Position numbers and translations under genes: made by a program. DNA of 64,000 nucleotides from Aestuariibius sp. HNIBRBA575 (GTDB lineage Bacteria; Pseudomonadota; Alphaproteobacteria; Rhodobacterales; Rhodobacteraceae). The first letter of the stretch is position 1. Each line of letters begins with the position of its first letter. The stretch spans positions 461,501 to 525,500 of the forward strand of contig NZ_CP162414.1 in the NCBI RefSeq assembly GCF_040932005.1, given 5' to 3'. This document shows positions 46,021 through 55,747 of this stretch, piece after piece. The notes under the pieces were generated by a model that saw only the letters and a program-made list of their open reading frames with translations, had not been told where the DNA came from and made no database searches.

Positions 46021-47880
46021 ATGAGCAATAGTGATCTTTCTTTTGTCCGCACCGAAATGCTGGACGAAAAGGCCCCCCCATCGACACAAGTTGGGGCGGT
46101 CAAATGGATCCGTGAGAATCTGTTTTCGAACGCGATCAATTCTATCCTGACCTTGTTGGCGATCTTTGTTCTGTACAAAGTGATCGTCACGCTGACGCCG
46201 TGGATCTTTGGCGGTGTTTGGAATGCTGGTTCGCTGACCGAATGCCGCGAAGCATTGGCCGCGGTTGGCAAAACCGGGCATCAGGCCGCCTGCTGGGCCG
46301 TGATCGAAGATCGCTGGCATCAATTGGCGTTTGGGTTCTACCCGCGCCACATGTACTGGCGTCCAATTTTGGCCGTCACTTTGTTTGCGGTTGCTTTGGC
46401 TCCGGTTCTGTTTTCGGACCGCGTTCCGGCCAAAATGATGATCTTTACCCTGCTTTATCCATTCCTTGCGGTTTGGCTTTTGTGGGGGGGATCGTTCTGG
46501 ACACCAATTCTGGTTCTTGCTGGATTTGGGGCCGGTTATGTTGGGTTCCACGTCGCTGCCAAATATGGCGGTGCTTTGCTTGGATCCATCATTGCGGTTT
46601 TGGCGGCTGTGATTTGGTGGCTGTTTATGTCGTCAGCGATTGATAGCAGCCTGCATCGCATGGTTGCCAATGGCCGTTTGGATTCAGAAACCATTCGTCT
46701 GGAAACCCGTTTGGCTGAATTGCCCGCCGAAATCGAAGCAGCAGAAGCTGTGCGCGATGAAAAGCAGGCTGAAATTGCCGCGATGGTCGCGGACAAAGAT
46801 GCTTTGGTGGATCAAATCGAAGCCGCACGCGGTGACGATCATCACGCTGTTGCATCGGATGAACATCAAGCGGCTCTGTCGACGTTCCTTGCGGATCTGG
46901 CTGTGTTGCGGGATGAAGAATCTGCATTGTCGCGGGTTGTTTTGAACCTGAATTCGGAACGGTCAGATTCACGTGCGCTGAACAACAACATCCTTGCCTT
47001 GGATGAACGCGAAGCGCGTCTGCCCGAAGCAAAGGCGTTGGTGTCAGAACTGGCCTCAACATTGCCAAGCTCGGTTCAGGGGCTTCGGTCGCTGGGTCAA
47101 ATCGAAAGCGGAACGTCACCCGAAGACGAAGCTGCTCTGCGTGCCTATCTGGCTGCCAAAGGCGATCTTCTGACGGTTCAAACAGCCATCGACACCACCT
47201 ATACAGAATTGGGTCGTGTGGGGCTGGAACCTGTTGCATCTGACAAAATCGGGGGCTTCTTGCTGGCGATTGTGATTGGTGTGGCTGGGATCGTACTGTC
47301 CATGCCTTTGGGTGTTGTGCTTGCGCTGGGTCGCCAGTCTGACTTGATGATTGTGAATAAATCTTCGGTGGCCTTCATCGAAATTATTCGCGGCATCCCG
47401 TTGATTGTGTGGTTGTTTACCGCGTCGCTTTTGTTGAACTACTTCTTGCCTCCGGGCACGCAGTTCGACCTGATGTTGCGCGTGATCATCATGGTGACGC
47501 TGTTCTCAGCGGCCTATATCGCCGAAGTGGTACGTGGGGGTCTGGCTGCATTGCCAACCGGCCAATACGAAGCCGCGGACGCGTTGGGATTGGATTATTG
47601 GAAATCAATGCGGTTGATCATTCTGCCGCAAGCGTTGAAAATTTCGATCCCCGGCATCGTGTCGTCGTTCATCGGCCTGTTCAAAGATACCACGCTGGTG
47701 GTGTTCATTGGCCTGTCTGACCCGATTGATTTTTCAAACAAAATCCGGGCCGACACCGCATGGAACGGCATCTACTGGGAACTCTTCATCTTTATTGGTG
47801 CATGCTTCTTTATCTTCTGTTTCGGCATGTCCCGCTACTCACAATGGTTGGAGCGCAAGCTTCACACTGGCCACCGCTAA
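46021..47880 (+). CDS. aapM: Amino-acid ABC permease AapM with coiled-coil insertion
   Basis: 619 residues, about 200 more than usual AapM/BztC. Residues 38-202 hold five hydrophobic helices and 411-605 the core permease, with the EAA motif EAADALGLDYWKSMRLIILPQA at 517-538. Between them, about 205-400, lies a charged heptad-like stretch rich in Glu, Ala, Leu and Arg. It is probably a periplasmic coiled coil, since polar amino-acid permeases begin their core on the periplasmic side. The following VGLEPVASDKIGG resembles the normal junction before the core. AapM pairs with AapQ and AapP. Confidence 0.88.
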   Translation: MSNSDLSFVRTEMLDEKAPPSTQVGAVKWIRENLFSNAINSILTLLAIFVLYKVIVTLTPWIFGGVWNAGSLTECREALAAVGKTGHQAACWAVIEDRWHQLAFGFYPRHMYWRPILAVTLFAVALAPVLFSDRVPAKMMIFTLLYPFLAVWLLWGGSFWTPILVLAGFGAGYVGFHVAAKYGGALLGSIIAVLAAVIWWLFMSSAIDSSLHRMVANGRLDSETIRLETRLAELPAEIEAAEAVRDEKQAEIAAMVADKDALVDQIEAARGDDHHAVASDEHQAALSTFLADLAVLRDEESALSRVVLNLNSERSDSRALNNNILALDEREARLPEAKALVSELASTLPSSVQGLRSLGQIESGTSPEDEAALRAYLAAKGDLLTVQTAIDTTYTELGRVGLEPVASDKIGGFLLAIVIGVAGIVLSMPLGVVLALGRQSDLMIVNKSSVAFIEIIRGIPLIVWLFTASLLLNYFLPPGTQFDLMLRVIIMVTLFSAAYIAEVVRGGLAALPTGQYEAADALGLDYWKSMRLIILPQALKISIPGIVSSFIGLFKDTTLVVFIGLSDPIDFSNKIRADTAWNGIYWELFIFIGACFFIFCFGMSRYSQWLERKLHTGHR

Positions 47881-47892
47881 GGAGACGAATAA

Positions 47893-48690
47893 ATGTCTGA
47901 CGCTCAAATCGTGACTGAACGCGAAATCGATCGCTCAAAAATGGCCGTCTCTGATGAGGTTGCTATTGAAATCCAAGGGATGAACAAGTGGTACGGCACA
48001 TTCCATGTGCTGCGCGACATCAACCTGACGGTTTACGAAGGGGAACGGATCGTGATTGCAGGGCCTTCTGGGTCCGGTAAATCCACGCTGATCCGGTGCA
48101 TCAACCGCCTAGAGGAACATCAGGCGGGCAAAATCATTGTTGATGGAACCGAATTGTCTTCGGATCTGAAAAACATCGACAAGGTGCGCTCTGAGGTTGG
48201 GATGTGTTTCCAGCACTTTAACCTGTTCCCGCATCTGACCATTCTGGAAAACTGTACGCTGGCTCCGATCTGGGTGCGTAAAACACCCAAGAAAGAAGCC
48301 GAGGAAATTGCGATGCATTTCCTTGAAAAGGTGAAAATCCCTGATCAGGCGCACAAATATCCCGGCATGTTGTCGGGTGGTCAGCAACAGCGTGTGGCGA
48401 TTGCGCGTTCATTGTGCATGAAGCCACGGATCATGCTGTTTGATGAACCGACATCTGCGCTTGACCCTGAAATGATCAAAGAGGTTCTCGATACAATGAT
48501 CGAGCTGGCCGAAGAAGGCATGACCATGCTGTGTGTGACCCACGAAATGGGGTTTGCACGTCAGGTGGCCAACCGGGTGATCTTTATGGATCAGGGCCAG
48601 ATTGTAGAGCAAAACGAACCAGAAGAGTTCTTTAACAACCCTCAAAGTGACCGGACCAAGCTGTTCCTCAGCCAGATTCTGGGCCACTAA
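47893..48690 (+). CDS. aapP: Amino-acid ABC ATPase AapP
   Basis: 265 residues. Walker [10 protein letters not shown] near 57-65, signature LSGGQQQR near 160-167, Walker [13 protein letters not shown] near 180-191, and switch His in CVTHEM. It powers transport via AapQM. The first 16 residues before [19 protein letters not shown] are an extension; both starts are possible. A strong terminator ends the operon. Confidence 0.96.
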   Translation: MSDAQIVTEREIDRSKMAVSDEVAIEIQGMNKWYGTFHVLRDINLTVYEGERIVIAGPSGSGKSTLIRCINRLEEHQAGKIIVDGTELSSDLKNIDKVRSEVGMCFQHFNLFPHLTILENCTLAPIWVRKTPKKEAEEIAMHFLEKVKIPDQAHKYPGMLSGGQQQRVAIARSLCMKPRIMLFDEPTSALDPEMIKEVLDTMIELAEEGMTMLCVTHEMGFARQVANRVIFMDQGQIVEQNEPEEFFNNPQSDRTKLFLSQILGH

Positions 48691-48709
48691 ACGGTCAATA
48701 CAGTTCAAG

Positions 48710-48740
48710 AAGGCCTCGGATTTTTCCGGGGCCTTTTTTT
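48710..48740 (+). terminator. Terminator of the aap operon
   Basis: Stem AAGGCCTCGGA / TCCGGGGCCTT, TTTT loop and an eight-T run. It abuts the stop of the convergent sixA-like gene. Confidence 0.9.
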
Positions 48741-49261
48741 TATGCGCCGATCAGATCGCGCGGCACGGTAAAATCAACGATCTGACCACGCCCCGGTGCC
48801 ACGGCCGCCCAGTCGGTCACATCAAATTCGTAAATTGTGGTGGCACAGGTCGGATAAAGCGCGAATTTAGGATGGGCAGGGCGCGTCGCGGCCAAACCAA
48901 CGGCCAGATCACCTATGCCCGGATTATGCCCAATCATCGTGACCGTATCCCCGTCAGTTACATCGCCCGCGCCGCGCAGAATCGTCAACATGGCCATCTG
49001 TGATGCCAGATACAGGTCCGGCAAAAACGTAACGGGTGTTGCGCCGTCAAAGGCCGCAGAAATCAGCCCATAGGTTTCCCGTGTGCGGCTGGCATCAGAA
49101 CAGAACACATGACCAAGCGGCTGATTTCGCTGCTCTAACCACGCACCCACCGCCTTGGCTGAGGCGATGCCACGTGTGTTCAGCACCCGTTCGTGGTCTG
49201 ACAATTCAAGGTTAGTCCAGCTGGATTTAGCGTGACGGATCAGGATCAGTTTCAAAGGCAT
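48740..49261 (-). CDS. SixA-like histidine phosphatase
   Basis: 173 residues. The RHAKSSW motif (phosphohistidine-forming His10) near 9-15 and the GHNPGIGDLA motif place it in the SixA group of the histidine phosphatase superfamily. Substrate may be a phosphohistidine protein. The start at 49261 overlaps the ferredoxin gene by 35 bases. It is the last gene of the minus-strand chain, opposite the aap terminator. Confidence 0.85.
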   Translation of the reverse strand: MPLKLILIRHAKSSWTNLELSDHERVLNTRGIASAKAVGAWLEQRNQPLGHVFCSDASRTRETYGLISAAFDGATPVTFLPDLYLASQMAMLTILRGAGDVTDGDTVTMIGHNPGIGDLAVGLAATRPAHPKFALYPTCATTIYEFDVTDWAAVAPGRGQIVDFTVPRDLIGA

Positions 49262-49907
49262 CTGGATGAAAAGCTTTCATATGAAAGGCGGATTGCGCCG
49301 GATGTCGTTTGCCTTGGCCAATGGGGCAGGCCCGCCGCGCAAGGCACCCTTTTGTGCGACAGGTGTGTCCGGCGTTGGTTTCCAAATGGGCCTTGCAGGT
49401 GGCAACATCGTATTGCCCATTGGCAAAGGCATCCACCGGACAGGACGTCACACAGGGCTGCTGGCAGGTGTCACAAGGCGATGCGCGCTGTCCCTGCTGC
49501 GGGGCTGGTTTCGACAGCGCAATCGCCCCGCGATAGGAAATGAACAATCCTGATTGTTCATGCACCAACGGCCCGATCGGCGCAGAAAACGCCCGCCCAG
49601 ATCGTTTGGCCCAGCCGATAAACGGCATAAAGGGCGGCCCGTCAGATGGAAAAAACGGCATCCCGTTCAATTCCGTCGCGATGCCCCCCAGCACCCGTTT
49701 TGACCAGCGATCCAACGGATGGGGCTGGCCATCCTGCGCCTCTGACGAGGCTCGAAACAGGGGCCAAAAATCGGGTTCATCCGGGGAAAACAGCACAATC
49801 GATTGCACCCATTCGGGCAGCGGATCATCGGCGTGACGGTGAACAATGCCAGAAACAAAGAGGCCGACAGATTTGGCCTGTGCGTGGATATCCACGCCTT
49901 GGGTCAT
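49227..49907 (-). CDS. 4Fe-4S dicluster ferredoxin-like protein
   Basis: 226 residues. The C-terminal half has [17 protein letters not shown] (near 144-160) and a further Cys-rich run ([27 protein letters not shown]), giving sites for two 4Fe-4S clusters; the N-terminal half has no known fold. Similar parts occur in QueG-like reductases, but the corrinoid part is absent. Its role and redox partner are unknown. It starts at 49907, overlapping argB (ATGA). Confidence 0.7.
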   Translation of the reverse strand: MTQGVDIHAQAKSVGLFVSGIVHRHADDPLPEWVQSIVLFSPDEPDFWPLFRASSEAQDGQPHPLDRWSKRVLGGIATELNGMPFFPSDGPPFMPFIGWAKRSGRAFSAPIGPLVHEQSGLFISYRGAIALSKPAPQQGQRASPCDTCQQPCVTSCPVDAFANGQYDVATCKAHLETNAGHTCRTKGCLARRACPIGQGKRHPAQSAFHMKAFHPDAFETDPDPSR

Positions 49908-50782
49908 GCAGAGGTTGGGGTGATCTGCGGATCCGTGTCACGGATGATGGACCCGGCGCCGTGGTCGGTAAACAGCTCTAGCAGGGACGCATTCGGCAGG
50001 CGACCATCCAGGATCACCACAGCGCGCACCCCGGCATCGAGCGCAGTCAACGCGGTTTCCGTTTTCGGGATCATCCCGCCCGCAATGGTGCCATCAGCAG
50101 TCATGTCACGGACCTGTTTTGGCGTCAGCTGCGTGACGATTTCGCCAGTCGCATCTTTGACGCCGGCCACATCCGTCAACAACAGCAAACGATCCGCAGC
50201 CAAGGCCCCGGCAATTGCGCCCGCTGCCGTATCACCGTTCACGTTGAAGGTTTCGCCATGTTCCCGACCCGTGCCCAAAGGCGCCACCACCGGAATGATG
50301 CCAGCGTCAAACATATCGCGCAGGACCTGAACGTTCATTTCAACGGGTTTGCCGACGAAGCCCAGTTCCGGATCATCAGCTTCGCAGACCATCAAACGGT
50401 CGTCTTTGCCAGAAATCCCCGCCGCGCGGCCGCCTTGTTCGGTGATTGCCTGCACGATGCGTTTGTTCACCATGCCCGATAGGACCATTTCGACCACTTC
50501 GACCGTGGCCTGATCGGTTACACGCTTGCCGCGCACAAACCGGCTTTCGATGTTGAGTTTATCCAGCATCGCGTTGATCATCGGACCGCCGCCATGCACC
50601 ACAACCGGGTTCAAACCAACCTGACGCATCAACACAATATCGCGCGCAAAATCGGACATCGCATTGGCGTCGCCCATGGCGTTGCCGCCAAATTTGATCA
50701 CCACAATCGCGTTGGAATAGCGTTGCAAATAGGGCAGGGCCTCGGACAGGGTGCGTGCGGTTGCGATCCAATCTCGGTTCAT
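49904..50782 (-). CDS. argB: Acetylglutamate kinase
   Basis: 292 residues from ATG 50782 (AGAGG 7 bases upstream; an earlier ATG adds five residues). Amino-acid-kinase fold: KFGGNAMGD near 29-37, VVHGGGPMI near 61-69, the GKRVTDQAT block near 85-93, and [15 protein letters not shown]. It phosphorylates N-acetylglutamate, the control step for arginine. The N-terminal helix (about 1-20) is of the type found in hexameric, arginine-sensitive forms. Confidence 0.97.
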   Translation of the reverse strand: MNRDWIATARTLSEALPYLQRYSNAIVVIKFGGNAMGDANAMSDFARDIVLMRQVGLNPVVVHGGGPMINAMLDKLNIESRFVRGKRVTDQATVEVVEMVLSGMVNKRIVQAITEQGGRAAGISGKDDRLMVCEADDPELGFVGKPVEMNVQVLRDMFDAGIIPVVAPLGTGREHGETFNVNGDTAAGAIAGALAADRLLLLTDVAGVKDATGEIVTQLTPKQVRDMTADGTIAGGMIPKTETALTALDAGVRAVVILDGRLPNASLLELFTDHGAGSIIRDTDPQITPTSA

Positions 50783-50801
50783 ATTCTGCCTCTGCATGTT
50801 A

Positions 50802-51455
50802 TTAGTCCAAACCCGCGATGATCGACCGAAGTGTTGGAATACCATCGCCTTTTTCTGACGATGTCAGAACAATTTCGGGATAGGCTGCGGGGTGTTTCGC
50901 CAGCGCGCCACGCACTTGGGTCAGGATCTTTTCGCGTTCATGGGCTTTGACTTTGTCGGCCTTGGTCATCACGCATTGAAACGTGACCGCCGCGCTGTCG
51001 AGCAGCGACATGATTTCTTCGTCGACGGGTTTTACCCCGTGGCGCGTGTCCACCAACACAAAAGCACGGCGCAAATTTTGCCGCCCTTGCAGATATTGTT
51101 TCAACAATGCCTGCCATTTGGCCACCACGGCGACAGGTGCATTGGCAAAGCCATAGCCCGGCAGATCGACCAGATAGGGGCCTTCTGTGGTGGTGAAAAA
51201 GTTGATTTCCTGCGTGCGCCCCGGCGTGTTTGAGGCCCGCGCCAGTTTCACCCGCCCGGTCAAGGCATTGATCAACGTGGATTTCCCAACATTGGACCGC
51301 CCGGCAAAGCAGACTTCGATCCGGTCCGCTTCTGGCAGGCCAGACATCGCAACCACGCCTTTTAGGAAATCGGTGTTTCCGGCGAACAATTTGCGGCCCT
51401 TTTCGCGGGTAATGTCATCTGGTTCTTCGGCCAGTGGAAAGGAAAGTTGCATCAA
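50802..51455 (-). CDS. yihA: Ribosome biogenesis GTPase EngB (YihA/YsxC)
   Basis: 217 residues. G1 GRSNVGKST near 52-60, G3 DLPGYGFA near 97-104, and G4 TKADK near 164-168. Essential 50S assembly factor of the TrmE-Era-EngA-EngB family. The start overlaps the MOSC stop by four bases; argB lies 19 bases downstream. Confidence 0.96.
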   Translation of the reverse strand: MMQLSFPLAEEPDDITREKGRKLFAGNTDFLKGVVAMSGLPEADRIEVCFAGRSNVGKSTLINALTGRVKLARASNTPGRTQEINFFTTTEGPYLVDLPGYGFANAPVAVVAKWQALLKQYLQGRQNLRRAFVLVDTRHGVKPVDEEIMSLLDSAAVTFQCVMTKADKVKAHEREKILTQVRGALAKHPAAYPEIVLTSSEKGDGIPTLRSIIAGLD

Positions 51456-52195
51456 AGCACCTCAATCTTGTCACCCAGACGGATATCGCCGTCTTGGGTT
51501 ACGGCGCCAAATACGCCAAAGTTTTTATGACCCCATTGGGATTGCAGAACGGTCAATGTGTTGCCGTCGCGCGCACCCGTTTCGGGGTTGTCATGTGTGT
51601 GCAGGCAGCGTTCGATCGGTTCGCGAATGTCGAACGTGACGTTGCCAATGCGGATCGTTTTGCCGATCCAGTCGAATTCCTGCCAAGGCGCCAACCCATC
51701 CAGCCAGATATTGCCCCGGAACCGGCGCATATCCAGCGTCATGCCGGCCTTGTTGGACAGGTCCCGCAAAGAGGCCAAGTTCAGGATCGAAACCGATGGC
51801 CATTTGCTGTCGGTCATGGCTTGGGATGCGGCGCGTACCAAACGGGCGGGCTGGACACGGCCGTCGGGCACCAATGGTTTGGACCAAGCAACAGCCGCAT
51901 CCGGTGTGTCATCGGGCCAAAACACCAAATCATCCAGATCAGGATGGGTCAGGGTCAATTGCCGCGCATCCACATCCAGCGTTGCGTGGATCGCGGCCAA
52001 TTGCGGCGCCCGCGCCCCCCGAGAAAAGTTCAGGCACCGAGCCCATCCGGACCCGTCGGCATCACTGTCTTCGTGGGCGATGGCCCAATGGCGATCCCAT
52101 GGCATCGCCTGTCCCGCGCGCAAGACCACCTCTTCAAGCGCCTCGCGTCCGTGGCTCTTGATCGGGTGCCGCCATATGTTGGCGACAATCCCCAT
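51452..52195 (-). CDS. MOSC domain protein
   Basis: 247 residues from ATG 52195, coupled to yidC (TGATG). Longer in-frame readings are yidC shadows. It has the MOSC N-terminal beta-barrel (IWRHPIKSHGREAL near 7-20) and the core with RFRGNIWLDGLAPWQEFDWIGK and RCLHTHDNPETGARDGN near 200-216. The Cys in CLHTHD (near 201) is the likely sulfur-carrier or molybdenum-cofactor ligand. Substrate unknown. Confidence 0.85.
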   Translation of the reverse strand: MGIVANIWRHPIKSHGREALEEVVLRAGQAMPWDRHWAIAHEDSDADGSGWARCLNFSRGARAPQLAAIHATLDVDARQLTLTHPDLDDLVFWPDDTPDAAVAWSKPLVPDGRVQPARLVRAASQAMTDSKWPSVSILNLASLRDLSNKAGMTLDMRRFRGNIWLDGLAPWQEFDWIGKTIRIGNVTFDIREPIERCLHTHDNPETGARDGNTLTVLQSQWGHKNFGVFGAVTQDGDIRLGDKIEVL

Positions 52196-53991
52196 CACTT
52201 CTTCTCGGCTTCGGAACGATTGCCGAGGATGTTGCCGATCAGATCGGGACGATAGCCCTGACTGCGCATGATCAGATATTGCTGAATAAACGTGATCGTG
52301 TTGTTGGCAATCCAGTACAGCACCAGACCAGACGCAAAGTTGCCCAGCATGAACATGAACACCCATGGCATCCAAGCAAAGATCATTTTCTGCGTTGGAT
52401 CGGTTGGGGCTGGGTTCAGTTTTTGCTGCAAGAACATCGAGATACCCAACAGGATCGGCAGAATGCCAAGGCTGATATAGGCCAGCATGGTTCCCGGCTC
52501 TGGTGGGGTAAACGCCAGCAGGCCAAACAGATTCAGGATCGAAGATGGATCCGGGGCGGACAGATCGTGAATCCAGCCGATCCATTCTGCGTGACGCAAT
52601 TCGATGGTCACAAAGATCACTTTATACAGCGAAAAGAAGATCGGAATCTGCAGCAGAATGGGCAAACAACCCGAGGCAGGGTTCACTTTGTTCTTCTTAT
52701 AAAGCTCCATCATGCCCTTTTGCATCTTCTCGCGGTTGTCGCCAGCTTCTGCTTTCAGGGCTTCCATTTCGGGCTGCAATTCCTTCATTTTCGCCATGGA
52801 AACGTAGGATTTATAGGCCAATGGCAGCAGCACGGCTTTGATGATCAGCGTCAACAGAATGATCGACCACCCCATATTGCCAATCAGACCATCGATGAAG
52901 TGCAACAAGGCAAAGATCGGTTTCGTCAGGAAAAAGAACCAACCCCAGTCAATCGCATCCAAGAATCGCTCAAACCCGTTTTTGTTCTGGTATTCGCGAA
53001 TGGTTTCCCATTTCTGCGCCCCGGCAAACACATTGGATTCGGCAGAGGATGTTGCGCCGGGTTCAATGGTGCGGGTCGGATAGATGGTTTCGGTTTGGTA
53101 GATGGCGGTGGCTTCGGTGTAACGCGCCGCCGACCGGAATGCAGTGCCGGGCGATGGCAGCAGCGCCGTCATCCAATATTGGTCAGTAAAGCCGATCCAG
53201 CCGTTTTCCGTGACTTCGACGATTTCAGACACGCCTTGACCACGGGGGTCGGCATCCAGATCCTGCATATCGTCATATTTGATTTCTTCGCGCACGCCAT
53301 CGGCCATGCGCACCACACCTTCGTGTTGGATAAAGAACCCAACGCCATCTGGGTCACCGTGGCGGGCAATGATGCCATAGGGGGCCATGGTCACCGCGGC
53401 GCCAGATGCGTTTTCGATGCTTTGTTCGATTGAGAACATGAAATTCTCATCAACCGAGATCGCACGGCGGAATGTCAGGCCCGCGCCATTATCCCAGACC
53501 AAGGTCACAGGCGTTTCGGGTGTCAGCGTTTCACCGGCTTCGACGTTCCAGATCGTGTTGGGACCGGGAACCGCATCGGGGGCAACGCCCGCGCCGGGGG
53601 CCCAGCCGAACAACGCGTAATAGGGGGCATCGGCGCTAAGCGGGGACAACATCCGCACCAGATCAGAATCTTCGTCCAGTGTTTCGCGATAATTCACCAA
53701 CGATAAGTCATCGATCCGGCCACCTTGTAGGGAAATGGTCCCTGTCAGGCTGGGTGTTTCGACGGTCAGGCGCGGCGCTTCTGGCGCGTCTTCTACTTCG
53801 GCGGTCGCTGGGGTGCCATTGGTGGTTTCCACAGTTGGTAGGACCGCGCCATCAGGTACAACCTGTTCGATGATATCGGTCGCAGGTTCAACTGTTGCAA
53901 CTTCTTCTGGTGGGAAAAGTACAAACCACACCAGAATAACGATGCCGCTGAGTACAGTTGCAAGAATGAGGTTCTTGTTTTGGTCGTCCAT
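52195..53991 (-). CDS. yidC: Membrane protein insertase YidC
   Basis: 598 residues from ATG 53991 (MDDQNKNLILATVLSGIVILVWFVLFPPEE); a TTG 12 bases upstream is less likely. N-terminal anchor, a large periplasmic beta domain (about 55-370), then five hydrophobic helices of the insertase core with the MQKGMMELYKKNKVNPASGCLPILLQIPIFF block. It inserts membrane proteins alone or with SecY. It heads the chain yidC-MOSC-engB-argB, but rnpA and rpmH are not upstream. Confidence 0.96.
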   Translation of the reverse strand: MDDQNKNLILATVLSGIVILVWFVLFPPEEVATVEPATDIIEQVVPDGAVLPTVETTNGTPATAEVEDAPEAPRLTVETPSLTGTISLQGGRIDDLSLVNYRETLDEDSDLVRMLSPLSADAPYYALFGWAPGAGVAPDAVPGPNTIWNVEAGETLTPETPVTLVWDNGAGLTFRRAISVDENFMFSIEQSIENASGAAVTMAPYGIIARHGDPDGVGFFIQHEGVVRMADGVREEIKYDDMQDLDADPRGQGVSEIVEVTENGWIGFTDQYWMTALLPSPGTAFRSAARYTEATAIYQTETIYPTRTIEPGATSSAESNVFAGAQKWETIREYQNKNGFERFLDAIDWGWFFFLTKPIFALLHFIDGLIGNMGWSIILLTLIIKAVLLPLAYKSYVSMAKMKELQPEMEALKAEAGDNREKMQKGMMELYKKNKVNPASGCLPILLQIPIFFSLYKVIFVTIELRHAEWIGWIHDLSAPDPSSILNLFGLLAFTPPEPGTMLAYISLGILPILLGISMFLQQKLNPAPTDPTQKMIFAWMPWVFMFMLGNFASGLVLYWIANNTITFIQQYLIMRSQGYRPDLIGNILGNRSEAEKK

Positions 53992-54122
53992 GTGTGCCGC
54001 CAATTGCCATGTTCTAGATCAGGCTGGTTCAACAGGCCGGGGGCTCAAAGGTCAAGCGATTTCCCCCATTTGCGAGGGGATAGGTGTGGTTTTTAAGGTG
54101 TTTTGATTGGAAAGCGCGGCGT

Positions 54123-55661
54123 TCAGCCGCTCTTGCGGTGGAATGGCGCGACATTACTGGACTGCTGCTGCGCCAACCATGTTGTGGCGTTGTCAAACGG
54201 CATCGGTCGTGCAATCCCGTATCCCTGCATATGGTGGCAACCGAGTTTGGCCAGCATGTCTAATTCTTGATCCGTTTCAACACCTTCGGCCAATGTTTCC
54301 AGCCCCAGACGTTCCGCCATCGTCAAAATGGCGGACACCATCATCTGTTGATCAGAATCGGTATCGATTCGGGTGATAAAGGACCGATCGATTTTGATCC
54401 GTTCGATGGAAAATCGTCGGATATTGGTGATCGACGCATGCCCCGTGCCAAAATCGTCCAGATCTAGACAGCAGCCTTGGCGGGCCAAACCCGCCAAATT
54501 GCGGATCACCACATCTTCGGAGCGATTTGCAACCACAGTTTCCAACACCTCGATGGATAGGCGTTCTGGGGTCAAATTATGCCGATCCAATTCCCATCCG
54601 ATGCGGTCAACCAATTTGGGATTGCGCAGTTCCTCGTTTGAGAAGTTTACCGCCGCGCGGGGCACCTCAAACCCCATATCGTCCCATTTTCTGAGCGCTG
54701 ACAGGGCCTGATTGACCATCAATTCCCCAAGGTTTTCCATCAACCCGGCCTGTTCCAAGGCTGGTAAAAATTCGATTGGCGGGATAAGCCCGCGGTCGGG
54801 ATGGGTCCATCGCGCCAGCGTTTCAAATCCGGTGACTTTGCGATTGGCGGCATCGACCTGCGGTTGGTAATAGGCTTCGATTTGACCATTTTCCAAGGCA
54901 CGCGCGACTTCTTCGCTCAGTGAATTTCGGGATGTGATCCGGGATTGCATGGCCTCGGAATAACTGCGAATGGCCGAAGGTGCGTTGCGCTGCGCTTCGA
55001 TCAGGGCAGATGTCGCGGCCTTCATGATCTGTTCGCCGTTTGGGTTGTCCAACCGCGCAGCAAGGCTGAATCCAACAGACACCGAAACATAGACCTTGGC
55101 ATGGCCAATGGGAATCGGGTCGGCGATGGCCTGTTGGATGCGGGTCGACATCTGGATCGCACTTTCCAGATCCAGCCGCATAGCGGGGGACAGGGCAATG
55201 GCAAATGTCGCGCCTTCTAGGCGTGCGGCGACGTCAGAATCGCGCAGCGTCTTTTCCAACCGGGTTGAGACCACACGCAAAATTTGTTCAATCGTTTCAT
55301 GATCAAAGCGTTCTTCGAGCAACTTGAAATTGTCGATTTCCAGCAGGATCGCCCCCGTCGTGCGACCGTTTCGGGCGGAGGCGGACAATGCTTTGTCTAG
55401 GAACAACACGATATCGTCGCGCTGCGCCAACCCGGTTACGCGGTCGCGGCTGACCAATTGACGTAAATAATTCGTTTCGTCTGGCAGCAATGCCAGTGCC
55501 AGCGGAAAACACAGCGCCGCAATTGCCATCGCGGTTTCACCACCCAACAGATAGGCCGGCCCCGTGACAATCGGTATCAGCATAAGCCCGGCCGGACGCC
55601 GCAACACGGAAACGGCGCGTTCTATTCTGGTTTCGTTCTCGCGATAAGAACCGTGTGGCAT
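54123..55661 (-). CDS. EAL-domain phosphodiesterase with degenerate GGDEF
   Basis: 512 residues. One or two hydrophobic helices at the N terminus (near 25-60), a GGDEF-like domain (about 75-235) whose signature reads RLEGATF, so it cannot make c-di-GMP, and an intact EAL domain (about 255-490): ETLARW (EAL), VNFSNEEL, IEVLETV, DLDDFGTGHAS, KIDRSF, AEGVET and QGYG. It is predicted to hydrolyse c-di-GMP at the membrane. Monocistronic by appearance. Confidence 0.88.
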   Translation of the reverse strand: MPHGSYRENETRIERAVSVLRRPAGLMLIPIVTGPAYLLGGETAMAIAALCFPLALALLPDETNYLRQLVSRDRVTGLAQRDDIVLFLDKALSASARNGRTTGAILLEIDNFKLLEERFDHETIEQILRVVSTRLEKTLRDSDVAARLEGATFAIALSPAMRLDLESAIQMSTRIQQAIADPIPIGHAKVYVSVSVGFSLAARLDNPNGEQIMKAATSALIEAQRNAPSAIRSYSEAMQSRITSRNSLSEEVARALENGQIEAYYQPQVDAANRKVTGFETLARWTHPDRGLIPPIEFLPALEQAGLMENLGELMVNQALSALRKWDDMGFEVPRAAVNFSNEELRNPKLVDRIGWELDRHNLTPERLSIEVLETVVANRSEDVVIRNLAGLARQGCCLDLDDFGTGHASITNIRRFSIERIKIDRSFITRIDTDSDQQMMVSAILTMAERLGLETLAEGVETDQELDMLAKLGCHHMQGYGIARPMPFDNATTWLAQQQSSNVAPFHRKSG

Positions 55662-55747
55662 TTCGTTTTCCCCTCAGCATATTTGACGGCAATGCAGCCA
55701 AATAGTGCAATCGGTGCCAAATTACCGACACAGTCCTGATGAGGGGG

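Noticed and set aside
52279..53433. 384-codon plus-strand frame opposite yidC
   Set aside because: Antisense shadow; composition heavy in His, Gln and Arg, no motif, no ribosome-binding site.
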